A stretch of 23,432 nt of DNA from Planctomycetota bacterium (GTDB lineage Bacteria; Planctomycetota; Planctomycetia; Planctomycetales; Planctomycetaceae), in the NCBI GenBank assembly GCA_023417655.1, contig JAEZFD010000051.1, positions 1-23,432 on the forward strand. Reading direction: 5' to 3'. This document shows, piece after piece, positions 1-7,254 of the stretch (the stretch's first letter is position 1; each line of letters starts with the position of its first letter). The notes below the pieces were generated by a model, which ran no database searches, had not been told where the DNA came from, and worked only from the letters and a program-made list of their open reading frames with translations. A program made the translations under genes and the position numbers.

Positions 1-1275
1 TTCCTGCACGGACTCTCCCGGCTGACGCTTCTGCATGTCCGCCAGATTCATCGTCCGCACGAGCGCTCGTCGATACTCTTCCGCTGCATCCAGAAAGTCC
101 TCGTGGTGGCGTCGGTCCGTGCCTGCGAATGCCATTGAAATCGCACGAACGGCGAGATAAGGGGAGATTGCGGCGAAGCGTTCGACCATCCGGTCCTGTT
201 GCCGGAAGCGATTGTCTAACTCGGTTTGAATCCGCTCGAACTGCTCATCAGTGTACTTCTCAATCTCCATCATCTTCGCGCTTGCAAAGCTGACTGGAAG
301 GTCACGGACTCGGTCGACTCCGTGCGTCTCAAGGAGTCGTCGTTGCAGCGTCTCCAGCCGTTGTCCGAGCCCGGAAGATTCGCCATCAGATTGGCTCGCA
401 ACCTTGCTTCGTCGATCACGAACCTCCTCGGCAGTGGGAAGCGGTACTCTCGCCTGAGCCGTGTCCAGAGCGACACGAGGAACCACAACCGTCCAGCCGG
501 ACCAGAGAAGGACAAGCAGGATGAGAGCAGCACGGGACGAGGAAGATCGCGCCGAGATCGCCAGTGATAACGCCCCCCACCCGAACAGATAGAGCCAGAG
601 TGTCACAATGATCGCTGTCGCCCTGAGCGAAACGTTCCAGAGCGACATTTGCTCGACGACATTTGTCTCGAACCCGGACAGGAACAGAATTCCTCCGCTT
701 GGAAGCATCGCCAAAGTGATGATGCCACCGATCGCGAGCAGCTTGCCGGCGATCAACGTCGGCCATCTCAGGCCCATGCTTTGACTGAGCAGCAACGTCC
801 CCTGTTCTCGTTCACGCGTGACCCCTGCGTGACTCAACAGAATGACAAGCAGCGGAAACACCATCTGCATCAGAACGGCAGGTGTCGACGCTTCAAGCTT
901 TAAAAGCGAGTTCTGAGCATCCGATGAGGGTGCCCCCATCTCTCCCGGTCGATGAGCTTGAATCGGCAGTGATGCCCCAAGCGCCGGATCGACTCCGGGG
1001 TCAAACCCCGCCAACGGCGACGGGACCTTGAATAACGTTGTGCCACGATGCGTTGCCAGATGCGCATTCGATGTCTCCTGAGCCAACCAGGACTCTCTCC
1101 CCAGGTGCTGCTGATGGATTTGCGAGACTCGATCTTCACGGAGGCCATGAAACGTCTGCCAGCAGACGGCAAACTCGAACAGGAGAAACAGCACGAACCC
1201 GATGGACAGCCAATGCTGACGTCTCCACTGCCGCACGTCTTTTGCGGCGATCAGACGGATCGTTCTCAGTTGCAT
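1..1275 (-). CDS. DUF3526 ABC-2 type transporter permease, 3' part cut by window edge
   Basis: The minus strand is open from an ATG at 1275 to base 1 (425 codons, no stop), so the C-terminus lies outside the window. The protein starts MQLRTIRLIAAKDVRQWRRQ and then has a first membrane helix at about residues 23-40. A periplasmic-type stretch contains the DUF3526 hallmarks FDPGVDPALGASLPIQAHR (about 110-128). Next come a helix and the conserved REREQGTLLLSQS segment, followed by more hydrophobic helices (LLAIGGIITLAML, AIIVTLWLYLFGWG, AALILLVLLWSGWTVV). This is the usual order in DUF3526/NosY-like membrane subunits of ABC exporters. The ATPase is not in the window and would be expected further along the minus-strand operon, before base 1, or elsewhere. 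The substrate cannot be told. It is divergent from the propeller gene at 1416. The family call is strong; the transport role is inferred. Confidence 0.85.
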   Translation of the reverse strand, partial: MQLRTIRLIAAKDVRQWRRQHWLSIGFVLFLLFEFAVCWQTFHGLREDRVSQIHQQHLGRESWLAQETSNAHLATHRGTTLFKVPSPLAGFDPGVDPALGASLPIQAHRPGEMGAPSSDAQNSLLKLEASTPAVLMQMVFPLLVILLSHAGVTREREQGTLLLSQSMGLRWPTLIAGKLLAIGGIITLAMLPSGGILFLSGFETNVVEQMSLWNVSLRATAIIVTLWLYLFGWGALSLAISARSSSSRAALILLVLLWSGWTVVVPRVALDTAQARVPLPTAEEVRDRRSKVASQSDGESSGLGQRLETLQRRLLETHGVDRVRDLPVSFASAKMMEIEKYTDEQFERIQTELDNRFRQQDRMVERFAAISPYLAVRAISMAFAGTDRRHHEDFLDAAEEYRRALVRTMNLADMQKRQPGESVQE

Positions 1276-1415
1276 GAACTCGCCCGTCCTTATTCACTCG
1301 CGATTCTCGTGCATACGTATTGCATCTGCCTTTGATTGACAGTACAAGTGATTGGCGGCGCCGTCAAGGGCGGCGCACTTCTGGAAACCCACTCTCCATT
1401 CGAAGGATCTCGCTC
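1276..1415. promoter_or_regulatory. Divergent promoter region with palindrome and leader hairpin
   Basis: This 140-bp gap lies between the divergent start codons at 1275 (minus) and 1416 (plus), so it must hold both promoters. It contains an 8-bp palindrome ATACGTAT at 1313-1320, a candidate operator. A perfect 6-bp hairpin, GCGCCG (1358-1363) and CGGCGC (1371-1376) with a 7-nt loop, falls in the probable leader of the plus-strand gene. GAAGGA at 1402-1407 is a good Shine-Dalgarno for the ATG at 1416. The promoter role is inferred from gene orientation only. Confidence 0.4.
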
Positions 1416-2813
1416 ATGCCCGTTTGGAAATTGACCATCTCTTCGCTTTGCCTGGCTCTGCTTCTCGGAGCCGCCAGTTCAACAACTTCATCAGCCTTCG
1501 CGCAAGATGGACAAAGGAAGTCGGAACGCCTTGTCAGGATCGTCTGGCAGGATCCGGAAAAGAACACCATCCTGTGGGGAGATCTGGTGCAGGTCGGTCC
1601 GAAAATGCTCCTTCAGCAGGGTGGAACCGTCGAAAACTTTCCCTCCCTCGACTCGGAGAACCAGCATCTGGTGCAGATGGATCGGGTCGAGGATGTCCTG
1701 CTGGTCGGAGTGCGTGACAACGACAATGGTCAATTCCAGAGTGGTTGGGTGGCAGTAGATCTGGGGGTTGATGAAATGCCCCATGGAGACCATTCCGATT
1801 ATGAATACCGAAACCATCCGCGCGTGCTGGCCTCAAAACTGGACGCAGCTCAAGGGAATCCTGCCCATCTGTATGTCTATGACGATCAGTTCTATCTCGC
1901 GAATGACAAACTGAACGGAATGACCCGGCTCGATCCCAAGAATTTGCGTGGTCCGGTCGAAGGGCGGAAGGGGACGTTCCATCGCGGCGGCGGATCACAC
2001 ATTACGCTTGCGGCCATCGACAACACGATTGCCTATTCGACCTGGAGCGGCCGTGAGAAAGAGGTCCAAGGGAAGATTGATGTCGTCAATCTTGCCAGGC
2101 AGGCAGAAGACGCGATTGCGTATTCGTTTCAGCTGCCTGTGGGAGGTTTACATGGAGCGATCGCCAACAGCGGGCGTATCTTCTTCGCACCTGCAGACGG
2201 CATCTATTGGCTTGATGCGGATCTCGCATTTCAGAAGACGGCCGAGACAGTTCAGCCACGCCATTTGTCTTTAGGAAAAGTCGCCGATGGTGAACGTCCT
2301 CTGCGGACAGGGGCCTTTCTCAACCATGGCAACTGGGTTTTATTCAACACCGGGCGGCAGGACGACTCCGCATTATGTCTGGTTGATGCCTCTGCGGCAG
2401 AACCGAAACTGGTGAAAGTCGCGATCAAACCTGCTGATGGCCTCTCGCTCGTGACTCCGGCAACCGTCTTTGCCTCCAGCGGAAAGCGCTATGCCTTTGT
2501 CTTCCAGGGGAAGCAGAGCGGCGACGTCGCGGAAAAGCTGACGATCGTCGACCTTGATCCGAACGGAGACCGTGACTTTTCGGACGCGGCCATCGCAAAG
2601 ACACTGGAGGTCGGGCCAAGCAACCCTCAGGGCCACAACGGGCGCCACGCGATCACCTTCGATGATGATGCCCGCTTCGGCATTCTCGCCATCCCTGGAT
2701 CGGGAGAGATCTGGGTTCTGTCACTCGAGTCCCTGACCATTGTTGGGAAGTACAAAGTGGGCGGAACGCCAATCAAAATCCTCGCCGTCGGTGGGGAAGA
2801 AAGTAAGCATTAA
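1416..2813 (+). CDS. Secreted beta-propeller-like protein, possibly AztD-like metallochaperone
   Basis: The protein has 465 residues. The ATG at 1416 was chosen because it begins a Sec signal peptide (MPVWKLTISSLCLALLLGAA, likely cut after AFA at about residue 29) and follows GAAGGA at 1402-1407. An in-frame upstream ATG at 1320 would bury the signal. The mature part has repeated short beta segments typical of a YVTN/YncE-like propeller. Several His/Asp patches stand out: HGDHSDYEYRNHP (about 123-135), GNPAHLYVYDD (about 147-157), GGGSHITLAAI, GGLHGAIANSG and GHNGRHAITFDDD. Their order recalls the periplasmic zinc metallochaperone AztD. A DLDPNGDRDFSD stretch (379-390) matches an EF-hand/dockerin-type calcium loop. 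The neighbouring minus-strand gene is an ABC permease. Secretion is well supported; AztD likeness is from memory of the family and is moderate at best. Confidence 0.75.
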   Translation: MPVWKLTISSLCLALLLGAASSTTSSAFAQDGQRKSERLVRIVWQDPEKNTILWGDLVQVGPKMLLQQGGTVENFPSLDSENQHLVQMDRVEDVLLVGVRDNDNGQFQSGWVAVDLGVDEMPHGDHSDYEYRNHPRVLASKLDAAQGNPAHLYVYDDQFYLANDKLNGMTRLDPKNLRGPVEGRKGTFHRGGGSHITLAAIDNTIAYSTWSGREKEVQGKIDVVNLARQAEDAIAYSFQLPVGGLHGAIANSGRIFFAPADGIYWLDADLAFQKTAETVQPRHLSLGKVADGERPLRTGAFLNHGNWVLFNTGRQDDSALCLVDASAAEPKLVKVAIKPADGLSLVTPATVFASSGKRYAFVFQGKQSGDVAEKLTIVDLDPNGDRDFSDAAIAKTLEVGPSNPQGHNGRHAITFDDDARFGILAIPGSGEIWVLSLESLTIVGKYKVGGTPIKILAVGGEESKH

Positions 2814-3663
2814 GATCCACGAAGCATCCCCAAGTATGAACGGCGAAGTTGAAAGGTCCGTAAGGGCCGTCTTCTTAAAGTGGCTGGAAGATTCCTCACA
2901 TTGGGAAGACGGCACCTGGATGACCTGTGTACGCAGTTCCCTCTGTTCCTCGACAGTAATCAGGCCCATCTCCATCTGCGGGAAGCCACCTGCAGTCCAC
3001 GAAGTCTCCGGCGGAGTCATGTCACTGAAATCGGTTTAAACTGAAGTGAATTCGTTCGTCGGTAGTCCGGGCAAGTCTTTTGAACGGAGAGACGCTGAAG
3101 GGAAACCCTTCCCTGACCATGGAGCAGCTCACACTCGATCAGTTCACAGGACGACTTTGGTGATGACAGTTCCAGGCGATGAGCCAGTTTCACGACTTTT
3201 GAAGTACCGAATGCGACTGGCAAGTCCCGACGCCTGCTCCACGATAAGACCACGAATGCAGACTGGCTGCGAGGAAACCTTCAGGCGCGCGGAGTCCAAC
3301 TCATCTGCATAATCCGGGAAGAACTGGTCCTGCCTCGATGGCCGGGCACTCAATCGCTACGAACGCCGCTGTTGAATCGAGCGAACCTTCCGTTGGCTGC
3401 GGAGCTGCAGGTGATTGATCTTCCGCCGGCGATATCACTCCGCTCTATTCGAAGGCTTCGTCCACATAATTCACCTGTTCTCCATCATCAAGATGGTTGC
3501 GAAATTGCTTCCGATCATTCCTACAGCAGTTCGGGCGTCTCGCCGGCCCAGTTCCAACAGAAGTGCACGGTGAAATCTTCTCGTCACATCTGGAATGAGT
3601 CTGAGGATCAGGTTCATGCCCCGAGACCGCGAAGATTGCCCCGTTCCATCAATCCGGGCTTGT
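2814..3663. other. Gene-poor region, possibly decayed coding DNA
   Basis: No convincing gene is seen in these 850 bases. Short overlapping open frames exist on both strands, including minus-strand 2721-3020 (99 codons) and 3017-3253 (78 codons), and a plus frame upstream of the IclR start. None shows a recognisable motif, a plausible Shine-Dalgarno or a neighbouring partner. Minus-strand reading of 3144-3500 gives protein-like stretches interrupted by stops and frame changes, which would fit an old degraded gene. An inverted repeat at 2866-2913 lies close to the upstream stop codon. Confidence 0.35.
2866..2913 (+). repeat. Inverted repeat downstream of propeller gene, possible terminator
   Basis: A perfect 9-bp dyad: GCCGTCTTC at 2866-2874 pairs with GAAGACGGC at 2905-2913, with a 30-nt loop. 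It begins 52 nt after the stop at 2813. There is no T-tract after it, so a rho-independent terminator role is uncertain. It may be a transcript end or processing structure. Confidence 0.3.
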
Positions 3664-3680
3664 GTTCCGTATTCCGGAAC
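3664..3680. promoter_or_regulatory. Candidate IclR-family operator, autoregulatory
   Basis: A perfect 6-bp dyad, GTTCCG-TATTC-CGGAAC, has an odd 5-nt centre. Its size and shape match the short pseudo-palindromes bound by IclR-family dimers. It ends 15 nt before the ATG (3696) of the IclR-family gene. Position and symmetry suggest autorepression or control of the aldolase/sialidase genes that follow. It overlaps the expected ribosome-binding region, so binding here would also block initiation. Seen directly in the sequence; binding is inferred. Confidence 0.55.
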
Positions 3681-3695
3681 GATACGTTCTGGATC

Positions 3696-4475
3696 ATGGA
3701 ATCATCAATTGTTCTGAAATCGTTCCGTTTACTTGAAACTGTTGCAGCCAGCCCTGGTCTCAATCTCACGGAACTGGCTCGGCGGCTCGAGCTCTCAAAG
3801 CCGACAACACATCGCGTTCTCGGTGAACTCAGATCGCTGGGCTACGTGCAAAGGACTTCCAAAGGGACGTACCAGCCTGCCGCTGCCCTGTGGAGGCTGG
3901 TGCCGGGGGGGGATGGGCGATTGATCCATGCAGCCGAACCCGTGATGCGCAAGCTCTGGCTGCGAACTCACGAGACCATTAATCTCGGCGTGCTACGCGG
4001 TCAGAATGTTGAATATTTAAGAGTCTTCAACTCAAACCTCCCCTTGCGGAGAGACGTCAACGCAGGCGATCAGGATCCGGCATTGACGACGGCTCTGGGA
4101 CGGGCGCTGATCTCCTTGTGTCCCGCATCCGAACAGGCTCCCTACCTTGAAAATCTGCCGCAAAAGCTGACTCCGAAAACGCTGACCACCAAGCGAAGTC
4201 TGCAATCGGCACTGCGGTCAGCGGCCGATAAGGGTTTCGCCGTAGACAGCGAAGAAACCGACCTGGGCGTTCTCTGTGTCGCTGCGCCGATTGTTTGCGG
4301 AACCGCAAGCAATGCCGCGCTCAGTATCAGTCTACCGACAGCCCGATTGGAATCCCGTGGCGGCGTTGAACGACTGGGGCGAATGGTCGTGAGGGCGTCG
4401 GCAGCCATTGCGAAACGGCTCGCGGACAACGGACAGGCTGCGGAAACACTCCCTGTCTCGTTCCCGTCCCTGTAA
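3696..4475 (+). CDS. IclR-family transcriptional regulator
   Basis: The protein has 259 residues, normal for the family. The start at 3696 (MESSIVLKSFRLLE) was chosen because the family begins just before the winged HTH; the open frame runs upstream to 3372 but that extension is low-complexity in character and unlike the family. The HTH lies at about 7-62: NLTELARRLELSKPTTHRVL followed by the wing GYVQRTSKGTYQ. The effector-binding IclR domain spans about 75-245, with the typical TTALGRALIS segment and a late DSEETDLGVLCVAAPI segment. Such regulators sense small carboxylates or aromatic/sugar acids. A perfect dyad (3664-3680) sits just upstream. The RraA-family gene follows after 55 nt and probably shares its transcript. 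The ligand cannot be inferred from sequence alone. Confidence 0.9.
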   Translation: MESSIVLKSFRLLETVAASPGLNLTELARRLELSKPTTHRVLGELRSLGYVQRTSKGTYQPAAALWRLVPGGDGRLIHAAEPVMRKLWLRTHETINLGVLRGQNVEYLRVFNSNLPLRRDVNAGDQDPALTTALGRALISLCPASEQAPYLENLPQKLTPKTLTTKRSLQSALRSAADKGFAVDSEETDLGVLCVAAPIVCGTASNAALSISLPTARLESRGGVERLGRMVVRASAAIAKRLADNGQAAETLPVSFPSL

Positions 4476-4530
4476 GTCGACATCAATCGTGCTCCCAAAT
4501 TTCCTCATCACAGAAGTAAGGACGCTGGTC

Positions 4531-5172
4531 ATGGTTTCGCTACAGAATGCAGGGCTTTACTCGGCCGTTGTGAGTGATGCACTGGATTCTCTTGGATATC
4601 GCAATCAATGCGCAGGCAATGGCCTGCTGCCAGTCACGGTTTCACGTACGCTGATTGGAAGATGTCGAACCAGTCTCTGGGGAGATCTTTTCCACGAAGA
4701 TCCGGAACCTTATGCGAAGGAACTGGAAGCCGTGGATGCACTGCGACCCGGCGATGTGGTCATCGCCGCCGCTCACGGTTCGATGCGCTCCGGAATCTGG
4801 GGCGAACTCCTGACCACAGCCGCCAAGAACCGAGGCTGCCTCGGAGCCATCATCGACGGTGCGGTCCGCGATATCTCGAAGATGCGTGCCTATGAATTTC
4901 CTGTCTATGCCATCGGGCCCTGCCCTCTCGACAGCCAGCATCGCCAGCGGGTCTGTGACTACGACGTTCCCGTTGAGATCAAGGGGGTCAAGATCAGCTC
5001 AGGTGACCTGGTGATCGCTGACGAGGACGGGATCGTCTTCGTCCCACGGACAGTCGAAGAAGAGGTGCTTCGCATTGCGACCAAGAAAGTCCAGGATGAA
5101 AACCTGGTCCGTGATGCCATCCGTGGCGGCATGCTGGCCACCGAAGCCTACGCCAAATTTGGAATCCTGTAA
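4531..5172 (+). CDS. RraA-family aldolase/decarboxylase-like protein
   Basis: The protein has 213 residues. The ATG at 4531 follows TAAGGA (4517-4522) with good spacing and matches the family N-terminus; an in-frame ATG at 4408 would overlap the regulator and adds unrelated sequence. The fold signature is clear: GDVVIAAA (74-81), WGELLTTAAKNRGCLGAIIDG (90-110) and AVRDISKM (111-118). Metal- and pyruvate-contacting residues of the 4-hydroxy-4-methyl-2-oxoglutarate/4-carboxy-4-hydroxy-2-oxoadipate aldolase group are present (G91/E92 loop, D109, R113, D114), followed by SSGDLVIADEDGIVFVP (156-172). Members cleave hydroxy-oxo acids to pyruvate or decarboxylate oxaloacetate, using a divalent metal in the cytoplasm. 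Placed between the IclR gene and a secreted sialidase, it probably handles a keto-acid intermediate. RNase E regulation by true RraA is unlikely here. Confidence 0.88.
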   Translation: MVSLQNAGLYSAVVSDALDSLGYRNQCAGNGLLPVTVSRTLIGRCRTSLWGDLFHEDPEPYAKELEAVDALRPGDVVIAAAHGSMRSGIWGELLTTAAKNRGCLGAIIDGAVRDISKMRAYEFPVYAIGPCPLDSQHRQRVCDYDVPVEIKGVKISSGDLVIADEDGIVFVPRTVEEEVLRIATKKVQDENLVRDAIRGGMLATEAYAKFGIL

Positions 5173-5184
5173 TCACATGTGGGA

Positions 5185-7128
5185 ATGTCTGAAGTCTCCT
5201 GCGGTATTGCCTGTGTTTTCTCGCCACTGGCCAGCGTTTTCTCTCTTCATTCCCGAACAAGGAACAGAACTGTGCCTGCTGTTTCAACTCCGAACCATGT
5301 TTCAGGTGACGGTCTCTGGAAGCGAAGCCAACGTGACGAATGGGGACGGCGAATCACTTCATCCTGCTTTTTGGCGGTCACTGTGATTTCGTTCTTGAAC
5401 GCGAGCGCAATTGCAGGACCACTCACAATTCATCCGCGCGGAGAGTCGCTTCCGGCCAATCAACAGGGCCCATTCGTGACCACCACGGATGGAGGCATTC
5501 TCTGCATCGACGCCAAAGAGGCACACCGCAGTCTGGATGAAGGGAAGACCTGGACTTCAACTCCCCTGTTCAGGAATCCACAGCAGTTTCAGGTCAGTGA
5601 CGAGCGTGCATTACTGCGGACGAAAGAGGGAACGGTTATTTCCGCCTGGATGAACAGTCGGGAACTGTCTTATCCCAAGGGCCCGAAAGGCTGGCTCTGG
5701 GGCGGAACACCGGACGAGTACTCGCAATGGATTCTGCCAACTTATGTCTGCCGCAGTTTCGATGACGGCGTGACATGGGAAGAGCCCATTCTTCTGCAGC
5801 GAGAGTGGTGCGGCTGTATTCACTCGATGATTCAGACGCGGTCCGGGCGCATTGTCCTGGTGGGGCAGACGATCATTCCTGAGTGGCGACACACAACGGT
5901 GATGTACGTTTCGGACGATCAGGGAAAAAGCTGGCAGAAGAGCAACATGCTGGATTACGGAGTCGGCCAGCATGACCACGCCGGATCGTGTGAAGCGACA
6001 ATCCTTGAACGACAGGATGGCTCCCTTTTTCTGTTGCTGCGGACCGAATCCGGCTTCTTCTTCGAAGCCGAATCGCAAGATGGTTTGCAATGGATCAACT
6101 TGAAGAAATCGTCGATCCCGTCCGTAACCTGCTGCGGTAATCTTTATCGCCTCGCTGACGGCCGTGCCGCCCTGCTCTGGAATCACCCGTTGCGCTCCGA
6201 TCCGACCGACGGACATAGCCGTTATGAACTGTCGATCGCCTTGTCGGAAGACGATGGCAAAACCTGGGGAGATCGCACGGTCGTTGCCACTCGCTTCCGT
6301 CATGCCGGAGACGGCTTCGCTACGACGAGGGTTTCCTATCCTTATCTTTACGAGCGTCATCCGGGAGAGCTCTGGATCACCACGATGCAGGGCGGTGTCC
6401 GACTGAAAATTCACCAGAAGGACCTTCAGTCGGATTCAATCCCGTTGCCGCAGAGTGTCGTCATACTTGGAGACTCGACGGCGGCTTATCGCCCCGGTGA
6501 GGTGAAACAGGTGGCCTCTGACCGGATCGATCGCGAACTGAACGCCGCCGGCAAAGACATTCTGGTTCTCAATCGGGGAGTTCCTGGGAACACGACTCGC
6601 GATGGCCTCGATCGCTTGAGAAAATTTCTTCCGAGTGCGCAACCCCGGCTGGTCGTTGTGCAGTTTGGAATCAATGACGCGGCCGTCGATGTCTGGAAGA
6701 GCCCTCCGGCCAGTACCTCGAGAGTCTCACTGGCGGAGTTCGAATCGAATCTCCGACAGATCGCGGCTCTGGCCCAGTCACAGGGGGCTGCAGTCATTTT
6801 CGCCACGACGAATCCTGTGCGTTGGACCGACAAGCTGAAGGGACTCTATGGGAAGGCTCCCTATCAACCAGACGAAGTCGAAGGATTCGATCGCCCGATC
6901 CTCTCCGGGTACAACGAAGCGATTCGCAAGTTGGCAGCAGAACTGCAGGTTCCGCTCGTCGACCTGCATACGGTTTATCTGACGCACGCCCGCGAGAAAG
7001 GCATTCCTGTCGATGAACTGCTGTTGGACGGGATTCACCCTAATGACGCCGGTCAGGAATTGGCGGCAGCGGCACTGCTTCCTGCAATTCGTCAGGCATT
7101 GAACAACTCTACTCCCGCTCAACGCTGA
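5185..7128 (+). CDS. Secreted sialidase-fold (BNR) plus SGNH/GDSL esterase fusion
   Basis: About 647 residues. The start is uncertain: GTG 5179 or ATG 5185, both just after the aldolase stop. The membrane-like signal (RRITSSCFLAVTVISFLNASAIAG) lies unusually far in, at residues 57-80 (5179 numbering), with no ATG or GTG nearer to it. Domain 1 (about 80-415) is a six-bladed sialidase/BNR propeller with Asp-box motifs SLDEGKTW (118-125), SFDDGVTW (193-200), SDDQGKSW (245-252) and SEDDGKTW (356-363). Domain 2 (about 425-640) is an SGNH hydrolase: VVILGDSTAAY (Ser432), NRGVPGNTT, FGINDAA and DGIHPNDAGQ (Asp617/His620). One secreted chain could thus deacylate and cleave a glycan or sugar-acid conjugate. 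The true glycosidic substrate is unknown; sialidase folds are widely reused. It follows the RraA-family gene by only 6-12 nt, so is probably co-transcribed. Confidence 0.85.
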   Translation: MSEVSCGIACVFSPLASVFSLHSRTRNRTVPAVSTPNHVSGDGLWKRSQRDEWGRRITSSCFLAVTVISFLNASAIAGPLTIHPRGESLPANQQGPFVTTTDGGILCIDAKEAHRSLDEGKTWTSTPLFRNPQQFQVSDERALLRTKEGTVISAWMNSRELSYPKGPKGWLWGGTPDEYSQWILPTYVCRSFDDGVTWEEPILLQREWCGCIHSMIQTRSGRIVLVGQTIIPEWRHTTVMYVSDDQGKSWQKSNMLDYGVGQHDHAGSCEATILERQDGSLFLLLRTESGFFFEAESQDGLQWINLKKSSIPSVTCCGNLYRLADGRAALLWNHPLRSDPTDGHSRYELSIALSEDDGKTWGDRTVVATRFRHAGDGFATTRVSYPYLYERHPGELWITTMQGGVRLKIHQKDLQSDSIPLPQSVVILGDSTAAYRPGEVKQVASDRIDRELNAAGKDILVLNRGVPGNTTRDGLDRLRKFLPSAQPRLVVVQFGINDAAVDVWKSPPASTSRVSLAEFESNLRQIAALAQSQGAAVIFATTNPVRWTDKLKGLYGKAPYQPDEVEGFDRPILSGYNEAIRKLAAELQVPLVDLHTVYLTHAREKGIPVDELLLDGIHPNDAGQELAAAALLPAIRQALNNSTPAQR

Positions 7129-7184
7129 CAATGACTGGCGGAATTCAAACGCTTGCAGACCGACTCGGCCACTCCGTCCCGGAA

Positions 7185-7217
7185 GGTGCCCCTGCGCTGA
7201 CGAAAGTCAGGGGCACC
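7185..7217 (+). terminator. Strong hairpin between the two esterase genes
   Basis: A perfect 10-bp inverted repeat: GGTGCCCCTG (7185-7194) pairs with CAGGGGCACC (7208-7217). Inside, GAC-GAAA-GTC (7199-7208) offers a GNRA tetraloop in a slightly shifted register. It starts 56 nt after the stop at 7128 and ends 37 nt before the next ATG at 7255. No T-tract follows, so it may be a partial terminator, a processing or stabilising element, or a leader structure for the downstream gene. Confidence 0.5.
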
Positions 7218-7254
7218 CGCTTCGCGTTGAACAAACCTCAAGAGAGAACGCTCC

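Noticed and set aside
416..766. 116-codon minus-strand open frame and neighbouring short frames in 1-1172
   Set aside because: They overlap the DUF3526 permease, which is open over the full 1275 bases and has clear family features.
2721..3253. Two minus-strand frames after the propeller gene
   Set aside because: The first overlaps the propeller 3' end, neither has a motif, and both lack ribosome sites; described only as possible decayed DNA.
4531..5172. RraA as RNase E inhibitor
   Set aside because: Aldolase-type metal and Arg/Asp residues and the catabolic neighbourhood point to an enzyme.
5611..6414. 267-codon minus-strand open frame
   Set aside because: It lies wholly opposite the sialidase domain, whose Asp-box motifs prove the plus frame; its own sequence has no family features.
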